A DNA stretch of 64,000 bases from contig NC_008554.1 in assembly GCF_000014965.1 (NCBI RefSeq), positions 4,204,001 through 4,268,000 on the forward strand, written 5' to 3'. A program made the translations under genes and the position numbers. Below are positions 19,500 through 25,880 of the stretch, piece by piece; within the stretch, counting starts at the first letter, position 1; every line of letters starts with the position of its first letter. Source of the stretch: Syntrophobacter fumaroxidans MPOB (GTDB lineage Bacteria; Desulfobacterota; Syntrophobacteria; Syntrophobacterales; Syntrophobacteraceae). Under the pieces are notes generated by a model. The model saw only the letters and a list, made by a program, of their open reading frames with translations, ran no database searches and was not told the DNA's origin.

Positions 19500-19964
19500 T
19501 CAGTCAGTGATGCTGAAACGCAGCGTTTCGAAGACATGACCGTTCTGGTCGACGACTTCCACGCGCCACGGGCCTTTGTCGGTTTCCCGGAGCTGTATCA
19601 CGCTGTAGGTGGACCACTTCGGCGGATACACCCGGAGCCTGGTCTGGGTGCTGAGCTCGTCGCGGCGGTACCAGCGGTGGTACACCAGCGTGGGCTGGGG
19701 CACCGGGTCGAATGCGGTGAAGCAGCAAACCTGCCCCGCAATGACGGAGAACACAACGGCGGATTTGCTTGGGACAAGGTTTTCGACCCTCTCGCACATG
19801 ACCGCCTGACTCAGGGTCAGCTTCTGAGATGGTTGCTCCACGGGCGGCGCTGCATTCTGGGGCGTCGCCGAACTGTCTTTCTGCGCCCCGATGGCCTGCC
19901 TGAAAAACAGAGGCGCGGCCACGACCAGGAACACCACCAGGAGTTTCCCGGGAAGAGAAGCCAT
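19500..19964 (-). CDS. DUF2914 envelope protein
   Basis: A 154-residue exported or membrane-anchored protein with an N-terminal hydrophobic segment (LLVVFLVVAAPLFFRQAIGA) and a linker rich in Pro, Gln and Ala. The C-terminal ~100 residues carry the DUF2914 pattern: VMCERVENLVP, VYHRWYRRDEL, VYPPKWSTYSVIQLRETDKGPWRVEVVDQNGHV. The function of the family is unknown. A GGAGGT site precedes the ATG. It is the first gene of a likely two-gene unit with the CdaA-YbbR fusion, which raises the possibility of a role in cell-wall or c-di-AMP signalling; that link is inferred from position only. Confidence 0.85.
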   Translation of the reverse strand: MASLPGKLLVVFLVVAAPLFFRQAIGAQKDSSATPQNAAPPVEQPSQKLTLSQAVMCERVENLVPSKSAVVFSVIAGQVCCFTAFDPVPQPTLVYHRWYRRDELSTQTRLRVYPPKWSTYSVIQLRETDKGPWRVEVVDQNGHVFETLRFSITD

Positions 19965-20516
19965 TGAGTTACCTCCGATGACGCATGGGAATCATTTGTG
20001 CAGCGATTTCGAGGACGTTGCAGGGCGGTTGGAGTCAGGGGCGTTCGGTCGGCCTGCGGCACGTAAATCCCAGGGAAAAAAATTCGCGGGTTTTCGTGAG
20101 TGCCCGGTAAAACAGCGATGGAAAGGATTCAGTCACCGAATTCGCGTCAGCAGTCACAGGTTTCGTGTCCTGTCCGCCCGAGACCGCACCCGAGGCTCGA
20201 TGGAGCCGTCAGTGTGGTCTTCGATCCTGGATGAGGCTGCATAATCCCGTTTTGTACCCGCCACCGACAGAGAATAGCATGCCGCATCGGTTCGTCAAGA
20301 CCTTTTGCACCGGACCTTTCCTGCTCCAAAGACCGGCAGGTTTGATAAGCAGGCCCTCACGGCCGTCGGCCGAGACGTGTCCGGTCCCGTCGATTCAGGC
20401 CGAACCCGGGATCGCTTCGGATGTATTGACATCCGACGATATTTCCGGGTATGTCCTTCGAGGGCGTCGGGTGGCCCGCGCCCATCATGTCCCGCGGACC
20501 TTTCAGGGGATGGCCG
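19965..20516. other. Divergent intergenic region, 550 bases
   Basis: Separates the DUF2914 gene (minus) from the nuclease gene (plus). I see no gene, no T-run terminator and no convincing promoter hexamers. An A-run (GGGAAAAAAATTCG) lies near 20080. Confidence 0.4.
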
Positions 20517-21185
20517 ATGGCCCGTCGACGATCCGCCGAACTCAGTGTTTTCCGCCGTCTTGCAGTGTCGTCCCTTGCGCTGCTCTGTGTCTTGCTCTCC
20601 TTTTCGGCCGGGCATTCCCGCTCGTTGCCGCGCGAGGCGCTGGTGGCAGCGGTTTTTGACGGGGACACGATTCTGCTCGACAGCGGCGACAAAGTCAGAT
20701 ACCTGGGAATCGACGCGCCGGAGCCGGCCCATGACGGAGAACCCGCGGATTGTTACGCCCGGGAAGCCGAAGCCGCCAACGCGGCAATGGTTCTTCACCG
20801 ACGGGTGACCCTGGAATACGACCGCGAGAAACGGGACCGCTTCGGCCGGCTGCTCGCCTACGTGTTCACCATGGATGGGAGGTGCGTCAACGCGGAATTG
20901 CTCGGGTCGGGCCATGCACGCGTATTCACGACGTTGCCCCGACACCGCCTGGCGGAGCGGTTCCTTTCCCGCCAACGGGACGCGATGGCGGAGGGGAGGG
21001 GCATGTGGGGCGCCTGCCCCGTAAGGCAGGAGTCATATTACATTCTGAATCGACGGAGCTTGGTCTTCCACCGGCCGTCGTGCGAACTGGGACGGAACAC
21101 GTCGGCCCGGAACCGGTTGCGCCTGGAAACGCGCAGGGAGGCCCTGGAACGCGGGTTTCGTCCCTGCCGGGTGTGCAAGCCCTGA
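20517..21185 (+). CDS. Secreted thermonuclease-family nuclease
   Basis: A 222-residue SNase-domain protein. The start at 20517 is preceded by AGGGGA and gives a signal-peptide-like N-terminus (LAVSSLALLCVLLSFSAGHS); upstream in-frame ATGs at 20451 and 20487 are alternatives. The nuclease core has DGDTILLDSGDKVRYLGID, DAPEP and DRFGRLLAYVF, which supply the Asp, Arg and Glu residues of the active site. After it comes a ~45-residue tail with LVFHRPSCELG and GFRPCRVCKP, an Ada-like His/Cys cluster that probably binds zinc. The role is nucleic-acid degradation outside the cytoplasm. A hairpin and a Nudix gene follow. Confidence 0.88.
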   Translation: MARRRSAELSVFRRLAVSSLALLCVLLSFSAGHSRSLPREALVAAVFDGDTILLDSGDKVRYLGIDAPEPAHDGEPADCYAREAEAANAAMVLHRRVTLEYDREKRDRFGRLLAYVFTMDGRCVNAELLGSGHARVFTTLPRHRLAERFLSRQRDAMAEGRGMWGACPVRQESYYILNRRSLVFHRPSCELGRNTSARNRLRLETRREALERGFRPCRVCKP

Positions 21186-21198
21186 AGACGGTCCGGGG

Positions 21199-21229
21199 GC
21201 GGGCTTGCTCCGTCGATCGGCAAGCCCGC
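21199..21229. terminator. Hairpin after the nuclease gene
   Basis: GCGGGCTTGC (21199-21208) pairs perfectly with GCAAGCCCGC (21220-21229) around an 11-nt loop, 14 bases after the nuclease stop. No T-run follows, so termination is uncertain; it could be an intercistronic hairpin. Confidence 0.4.
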
Positions 21230-21254
21230 TCGAGCCGCCTCATCGGAGTCGTCT

Positions 21255-21716
21255 ATGGATCGGAGATATCCCGAATACCCGCTGGTCGGCGTGGGTGCGA
21301 TCATTTTTCGAGACGAGCGGGTGCTTCTCGTGCAAAGGGGAACGGAGCCCGCCTACGGAAAATGGTCCATTCCCGGCGGACTGGTGGAACTGGGTGAAAG
21401 CCTGGAAACGGCGGTACGCCGAGAAGTCGGCGAAGAGGTCAACCTCGACGTCAGTGTCGTCGACCTCGTGGCCGTCCTTGACAGCGTCTTCCGGGACGAG
21501 AACAGAAAGGTGGAATATCATTACGTGCTCCTCGATTTCCTCTGCGAAAGCCCGGAGGGAGATCCCTGCCCGGCATCGGATGTCCTGAGCTGCATGTTCG
21601 TGCCGTTGGACGAGTTGGGGCGCTACCCCATGACCCGGGGCACCGAAAATGTCATCAGGAGGGCGTTCGCCCGGACCGGCGGCGCGCGCGCTCCCATCTA
21701 CGACACCTTCCTCTGA
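21255..21716 (+). CDS. Nudix hydrolase
   Basis: A 153-residue Nudix-fold pyrophosphohydrolase. The Nudix box is intact as GX5EX7REXXEE, from GGLVELGESLETA into VRREVGEEV (about residues 40-61). The N-terminal YPLVGVGAIIFRDERVLLVQRG is typical of the ADP-ribose/nucleotide housecleaning branch, but the substrate cannot be read from the sequence. It starts 69 bases after the nuclease gene with no overlap. Confidence 0.9.
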   Translation: MDRRYPEYPLVGVGAIIFRDERVLLVQRGTEPAYGKWSIPGGLVELGESLETAVRREVGEEVNLDVSVVDLVAVLDSVFRDENRKVEYHYVLLDFLCESPEGDPCPASDVLSCMFVPLDELGRYPMTRGTENVIRRAFARTGGARAPIYDTFL

Positions 21717-21937
21717 TGCAGTTGCTTCACCATGAATCCCGGTGAATTGTCCTGCCCGGCGAAGTCGAGAGCGCCCGGGGGAAGAACCGGTGCGATGCGC
21801 CGTCGACGATCGAGACAAACGCCTGCGGCCGTCGGCCGGCACTCACGCCGCAAACGGTCCGGGTCCTGCCGTTCAGCCGTTTCTTTCTTTTTTTCCAGTG
21901 GATATCCCGCTTGACTTTGTCTGCGCTCTGTGGTTTA

Positions 21938-21955
21938 TGACTGACCAGTCCGTCA
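21938..21955. promoter_or_regulatory. TetR-type operator palindrome
   Basis: TGACTGACCAGTCCGTCA is an 18-bp palindrome of form TGACnGACnnGTCnGTCA, typical of TetR-family operators. It lies 22 bases before the tetR GTG start. TTGACT at 21911-21916 could be the -35, placing the operator over the -10 and start point, which would give autorepression. Confidence 0.65.
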
Positions 21956-21976
21956 GAGAGGAGGCGACTCGATCGC

Positions 21977-22951
21977 GTGACGCATGAATCCCGACAGCAG
22001 CTCAAGCAGGTCTTCCTGCGGACGCTCATTCAGGAACCGGATAACCTCGAGGCCCTGATGCGCGCCCTTGAAACGAGCCTGCCCGCGCACAGGCCCGGCG
22101 CCGAGGTGCTCGACGACCTCGCCGGGTGCTTCCAATCCGCTCGCAATGCGCTCAGACAGGGCATGCTGCCGGCCGGCTTCTCCATTTCGCGACTGATGGT
22201 TGCGCTCTCTGGAATCGCTCGGAAGAGAAACATCGATGCGGACCTGTTCTATTCGACCTTGATCGAAAAAGCCGTGGTCGACGGCGAATCGGAAGACGTT
22301 CACCGGGCGGTCCACAAGCAGTCCACCAAGGAAAAGATCCTCGACGCGGCGCTCGAGGTGTTTTCCGAAAAGGGGTTTCACCTTGCCACGGTCGACGAAA
22401 TTGCCGACCAGGCAGGCGTCGGGAAGGGGACCCTTTACCGTTACTTCGCCAACAAGGAGACCCTGTTCAACGAACTGGTCAAGCTGCGCCTGGCCGAACT
22501 GGAAAGGAATGCGACGGCGGTCCTGGACGGCCAGGACGACGTGCTCACCATGATCGCCAAGTACCTGCGGGTCTATTTTGCGTTCTTCGACCGCAACCAG
22601 CACCTGTACAGGCTCATCGCCCAGGAGCGGCTCGATTTCGGCGAACACGTCCAAGACCTTTATTTCAAGAAGGTCATGCGTCGCATCCATGCACTGAAGA
22701 AAAAAACCTATGAAGCCAGTCAGCAGGGCATTCTCAAGGAAGTGGATTTTCAGACCGTCTTTTACGGGGTCATGGGATTTGTCCACGGCGTCATTCAAAA
22801 ATGGCTTGCGCGGGACTGTTCCTACTCACTGGTGGAAGAATTGCCCGGAGTCATTGAAGTTCTCTTTTACGGGTTTGTGAAGAAGCGGGTCAATCTAACG
22901 AAAGAAGGAGACAAAGATGGATGTAGCTGCAATGCAGGTCAAGATCGTTGA
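21977..22951 (+). CDS. TetR family regulator with N-terminal extension
   Basis: A 324-residue protein in which the TetR helix-turn-helix is internal, at about residues 115-165 ([40 protein letters not shown]). About 110 residues precede it ([20 protein letters not shown] onward); they are Leu-rich and helical and I do not recognise them. The C-terminal ligand-binding half follows. The GTG at 21977 has an AGGAGG about 14 bases before it, longer than ideal, so a later start cannot be excluded. It overlaps the start of acpP by 35 bases, and an operator-like palindrome lies just upstream. Regulation of fatty-acid or acpP expression is inferred from that overlap. Confidence 0.85.
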   Translation: MTHESRQQLKQVFLRTLIQEPDNLEALMRALETSLPAHRPGAEVLDDLAGCFQSARNALRQGMLPAGFSISRLMVALSGIARKRNIDADLFYSTLIEKAVVDGESEDVHRAVHKQSTKEKILDAALEVFSEKGFHLATVDEIADQAGVGKGTLYRYFANKETLFNELVKLRLAELERNATAVLDGQDDVLTMIAKYLRVYFAFFDRNQHLYRLIAQERLDFGEHVQDLYFKKVMRRIHALKKKTYEASQQGILKEVDFQTVFYGVMGFVHGVIQKWLARDCSYSLVEELPGVIEVLFYGFVKKRVNLTKEGDKDGCSCNAGQDR

Positions 22952-23162
22952 CATCATCGCAAACCAACTGGGCGTCGACAAGGAAATCATCACTCCTGAG
23001 GCCAACGTGGTGGACGATCTGGGCGCCGATTCGCTGGACGTGGTCGAGCTGGTCATGGCGCTGGAAGAAGCTTTCGATGTCGAGATTCCCGACGAGGATG
23101 CCGAGAGCATTCGCACCGTGAAGGATATTTTCGATTACCTGGCGAAGAACAAGGCGGCTTGA
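22917..23162 (+). CDS. acpP: Acyl carrier protein
   Basis: An 81-residue acidic acyl carrier protein for fatty-acid synthesis. The phosphopantetheine attachment Ser is in [11 protein letters not shown] (about residue 40), and the flanking helices ([20 protein letters not shown]) match AcpP closely. The start [10 protein letters not shown] has AAGGAG at a good distance; the second Met five residues on is an alternative. No fab genes adjoin it. It is read from within the 3' end of tetR and is followed by a strong terminator, so the two probably form one unit, perhaps with an extra promoter inside tetR. Confidence 0.93.
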   Translation: MDVAAMQVKIVDIIANQLGVDKEIITPEANVVDDLGADSLDVVELVMALEEAFDVEIPDEDAESIRTVKDIFDYLAKNKAA

Positions 23163-23206
23163 TCCCGCTCTTCATTCTTCGTGCCGAGTCGCGTGAAACT
23201 CGTATG

Positions 23207-23256
23207 GCCCCGTCCGGTTTTCTCGATTCTGTTGGGAAGACCGGGCGGGGCTTTTT
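23207..23256 (+). terminator. Intrinsic terminator after acpP
   Basis: GCCCCGTCCGGT (23207-23218) pairs with ACCGGGCGGGGC (23240-23251) over 12 bp with one G-T pair, followed by TTTTT (23252-23256). It lies 45 bases past the acpP stop. Confidence 0.9.
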
Positions 23257-23314
23257 CATCGTTTGCGCAAGACCGCCCGCGGTCGGCCGCCAAAGCTTGC
23301 CGGAGACAGCGCGC

Positions 23315-23371
23315 CCCCTTGTATGCTGACCAGCCCGTCGGTCCGTACAAGGGGCGGGTTTATCCCCGCCC
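23315..23371. repeat. Extragenic palindrome with two overlapping hairpins
   Basis: CCCCTTGTA (23315-23323) pairs with TACAAGGGG (23346-23354), and GGGCGGG (23352-23358) pairs with CCCGCCC (23365-23371) around TTTATC. The two stems share bases and so exclude each other. The segment CTGACCAGCCCGTCG at 23326-23340 recurs as CTAACCAGCCCGTCG at 41731-41745, also followed by a GGGG-TTTAT-CCCC hairpin. Confidence 0.65.
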
Positions 23372-23422
23372 GCGTCGCCTCCCGCCGGGCAGGTGTTGAG
23401 TAATCCCGAACGCACCTCGGTG

Positions 23423-23647
23423 TTAGGAATCCTCTTCCGGAGGTTCAGCTGCGGGTGCGGGGCGGTCGCCTTTCAGGACGTTCTCTTCCATGCCGGTCAA
23501 CTGGGCGTTGATGACGGTGTCTTTCAACGTCCAGAAAACACTCCTGAAGTGTTCATCGAAATTTCCCGGAGATACCCTGCCGAGCTCGATGAACTTCACG
23601 ATGATTTCCTTGGCCATTCTGAGTATTTTTTCGTCGTCCGCCTGCAT
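23423..23647 (-). CDS. Small conserved-looking helical protein
   Basis: A 74-residue acidic protein, MQADDEKILRMAKEIIVKFI followed by ELGRVSPGNFDEHFRSVFWT and a Pro/Glu-rich tail. No domain is recognised; I recall similar short proteins in Desulfobacterota but have no function for them. The ATG at 23647 has AAAGGATCG upstream; a longer in-frame reading to 23782 would run through a stable hairpin and is rejected. The leader contains an attenuator-like stem-loop with a T-run, listed separately. The gene is convergent with the acpP unit. Confidence 0.6.
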   Translation of the reverse strand: MQADDEKILRMAKEIIVKFIELGRVSPGNFDEHFRSVFWTLKDTVINAQLTGMEENVLKGDRPAPAAEPPEEDS

Positions 23648-23965
23648 GGAACGATCCTTTCCAACGAAAAAGCCTCTGCTGTTTGGAGGGAAGGCCTTAC
23701 AGGGTTGAAGCAGAGGCTTTCGAGTCCTATGGAATACCCCGGAAGGCATCCCATCACTCACCTTTTTCTCTAACACATCCATTCGCGAAACCGCAATGAA
23801 AATCCCTCGAGGCCATATGCTTGGCTCCTTTAGGGCGGCTTGACGTGCGGCTCCGATCGGATATCCGGCCCCGAACGAAAAACAATGTCACGAATCAAGG
23901 ATCCTTCCAGGCGCGTTAATCAGGTGAAATTTTTTTAAAAAAGTGTTTTTTCGCGCAGTTTGAAT
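23648..23965. other. Divergent intergenic region before mraZ
   Basis: Holds the leader hairpin of the 74-residue gene (minus) at its left and the mraZ promoter and operator at its right. I found no additional gene. The right end (23920-24000) is markedly AT-rich. Confidence 0.45.
23666..23720 (-). terminator. Attenuator-like hairpin in a gene leader
   Basis: Read on the minus strand, AAAGCCTCTGCT (23720-23709) pairs perfectly with AGCAGAGGCTTT (23680-23669) across a 28-nt loop and runs into TTTTT. The T-run ends about 18 bases before the ATG of the 74-residue gene, so the element sits inside its 5' leader rather than after a gene. Confidence 0.6.
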
Positions 23966-23995
23966 TTGACAAAGCAAAATTTACGGTGATAAATA
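23966..23995 (+). promoter_or_regulatory. mraZ (division cluster) promoter
   Basis: A perfect TTGACA (23966-23971) is followed by TGATAAATA; the -10 is GATAAA (23988-23993, 16-base spacing) or TAAATA with an extended TG. It lies in AT-rich DNA just upstream of the MraZ repeats and would drive the whole dcw cluster. Confidence 0.65.
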
Positions 23996-24002
23996 GGCTC
24001 AA

Positions 24003-24047
24003 TGTGGGAAATTGTGGGAAGATGAGGTGAAATGTGGGCATTTTGGG
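24003..24047. promoter_or_regulatory. MraZ operator: 10-bp direct repeats
   Basis: TGTGGGAAAT at 24003 and 24013, a degenerate TGAGGTGAAA at 24023 and TGTGGGCATT at 24033 repeat with a 10-base period, with a further TGGG at 24044. MraZ is known to bind TGGG direct repeats spaced this way. The last copies cover the GTG start codon of mraZ itself. Confidence 0.8.
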
Positions 24048-24495
24048 TAAGCCATATTTCAGGGGACAATCGATCCACCGCCTGGATGCCAAGGGGCGAC
24101 TGCGGATTCCTACGAAATTCCGGGAAGTGCTGCAAAATCACTATACGGACGCTCTGGTCATCACTCGCATGGGAGAATGCCTCCTGGCCTATCCCCCGGA
24201 GGAGTGGGAGAAGATCGAAAACAAGGCGAGAGAGTTCTCCCAGGTCCAGCCGGAGCATCGCGCCTTTATGCGTTATTTCATTTCGAGCGCGGAGGAATGC
24301 GAGTTCGACAATCAGGGCAGAATCCTGATTCCGCCTTTTCTGAGGGAGGAGGCGAACCTTACCCAGGATGTGCTCCTGGCGGGCGTGCTCACCAATTTCG
24401 AGATCTGGAACAAATCGACGTGGGACGCCCACATCAAGCTCGACAAAGACAGTTACCAGAAAATCATGGAATTCATGGCCGGCACCGGGTTGTAG
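24034..24495 (+). CDS. mraZ: Transcriptional regulator MraZ
   Basis: A 153-residue double SpoVT/AbrB-fold protein that heads the division and cell-wall cluster and represses it in E. coli. Two copies of the fold are seen: HRLDAKGRLRIPTKFREVL (about residues 15-33) and CEFDNQGRILIPPFLREEA (about 88-106). The start is a GTG inside the operator repeats; the N-terminus MGILGKPYFRG is the usual family start (FRG box). rsmH begins 6 bases after its stop. Confidence 0.95.
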   Translation: MGILGKPYFRGQSIHRLDAKGRLRIPTKFREVLQNHYTDALVITRMGECLLAYPPEEWEKIENKAREFSQVQPEHRAFMRYFISSAEECEFDNQGRILIPPFLREEANLTQDVLLAGVLTNFEIWNKSTWDAHIKLDKDSYQKIMEFMAGTGL

Positions 24496-24501
24496 AAGAT
24501 C

Positions 24502-25461
24502 ATGGAACCCGGGCCCGCTCTCGAACACATACCGGTCATGCTCGAGCAGGCCCTGGAGCTGCTCGCATGTCGCCGGGGCGGAGTCTACGTGGATGGTACG
24601 GTGGGTGGCGGCGGATATTCGGAAGCCATTCTCCGGGCCAGCGCGCCCGACGGGATTCTGCTCGGGGTCGACTGGGACGCCGAGGCGATCGGACGGGCAG
24701 CCGGGCGGCTGAGCGCGTACGGCAGGCGGGCCATCCTGACGAAGGCCGGTTTCGCGGAGCTCCCGGAGGTCCTCCCGCGACATGGGTTCGCGCAGGTGGA
24801 CGGCATCGTGCTGGACCTGGGAGTGTCCGCCTTCCAGATCGATGACGCCGCCCGCGGGTTCAGTTTCACGAAGGACGGGCCTTTGGACATGCGAATGGAT
24901 CCCGGTCTTCCACAAACGGCCGCGGATATGGTGAATACGCTCCCGGAAAAGGACCTGGCCGATCTGATCTTTCGGCTGGGTGAGGAGCGGTGGTCCCGGA
25001 GGATTGCGCGGGCCGTCGTGGAGCGCAGAAGGGAACGGCCATTCCAGCGAACGCTGGAGCTGGCGGATACTGTGGCGGCGACGGTGCCCGCGACCCGGGA
25101 CAGCAGGAGGATTCACCCCGCCACCCGGACCTTCCTCGCACTGCGGTTGGCGGTGAATCAGGAGCTGGAATCGCTCGAGAGGTTTCTCTCCGGGGCGCTT
25201 GACCTGCTGAAAACGGGCGGTCGGCTCTGCGTTGTGTCCTTTCACTCTTTGGAGGACAGGATGGTCAAGGGGCAGTTCAAGGAATGGGCGAAATCCTGCC
25301 GGTGTCCCCGGGAAGCCGTTCTGTGCCGGTGTGAGGGAAGACCCCTGGTCCGGTTGCTCACACGGAAGGCCGTGCGCCCGGACGAGAGGGAAAAGGAGCG
25401 CAATCCGCGATCCCGCAGCGCGCGGCTGCGCGCGGTGGAGAAACAGGGAGTGCCTGCCTGA
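24502..25461 (+). CDS. rsmH: 16S rRNA (cytosine1402-N4)-methyltransferase
   Basis: RsmH (MraW) methylates N4 of C1402 in 16S rRNA using SAM. The 319-residue protein has the N-terminal HIPVMLEQALELL, the SAM-binding VDGTVGGGGYSEAIL, the family motif DGIVLDLGVSAFQID, and DMRMDP. The C-terminal region has VVSFHSLEDRMVK and a basic tail (NPRSRSARLRAVEK). It follows mraZ by 6 bases and lies in the standard dcw order. Confidence 0.97.
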   Translation: MEPGPALEHIPVMLEQALELLACRRGGVYVDGTVGGGGYSEAILRASAPDGILLGVDWDAEAIGRAAGRLSAYGRRAILTKAGFAELPEVLPRHGFAQVDGIVLDLGVSAFQIDDAARGFSFTKDGPLDMRMDPGLPQTAADMVNTLPEKDLADLIFRLGEERWSRRIARAVVERRRERPFQRTLELADTVAATVPATRDSRRIHPATRTFLALRLAVNQELESLERFLSGALDLLKTGGRLCVVSFHSLEDRMVKGQFKEWAKSCRCPREAVLCRCEGRPLVRLLTRKAVRPDEREKERNPRSRSARLRAVEKQGVPA

Positions 25462-25511
25462 AGCTTCGGCAGGGCGGAGATTCGAGTGACCCAAGGGATG
25501 GGAAGCGAACC

Positions 25512-25856
25512 ATGAGCCTCCGGGTGGATACGAAACTGAGATTCGGCGGCGATTTCGATCCGATCGAAACGAGCACGTCCGGAATCGAGGTGAAGCTCTG
25601 GTTGGCGTCATCGGCTTTCCTGGTACTGGTCTTTGTTACATGCGCCATCTTTTACGTGTGGCTCTACATTCAGCAGGTTCAGAACGGCTATCGCCTGGCA
25701 AGGTATTTCCAGGAGCACGACCAGTTGATCACGATTCAGCGCAAACTGCGGCTCGAATGGTCGAGGTTTCAGGACCCGTACCTGCTGGAAGAGATGGGAC
25801 GCAAACAGTTCGGACTCAATCCTCCCAAGCCGGATCAGAAAATGACGATGCGCTGA
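25512..25856 (+). CDS. ftsL: Cell division protein FtsL
   Basis: A 114-residue bitopic inner-membrane protein that scaffolds the divisome with FtsB and FtsQ. A single membrane segment (about residues 33-53, LASSAFLVLVFVTCAIFYVWL) is followed by a periplasmic coiled-coil (QEHDQLITIQRKLRLEWSRF). The N-terminus is about 30 residues and cytoplasmic. Identification rests on size, topology and position between rsmH and ftsI, because FtsL sequences are poorly conserved. Confidence 0.88.
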   Translation: MSLRVDTKLRFGGDFDPIETSTSGIEVKLWLASSAFLVLVFVTCAIFYVWLYIQQVQNGYRLARYFQEHDQLITIQRKLRLEWSRFQDPYLLEEMGRKQFGLNPPKPDQKMTMR

Positions 25857-25880
25857 CCCGGCTGAAGGTCGGAGGGGCTT

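Noticed and set aside
23648-23800. Fluoride or preQ1 riboswitch in the leader of the 74-residue gene
   Set aside because: Short matches such as GATGGG are present, but the expected pseudoknot partners are not, and the gene is not a known target.
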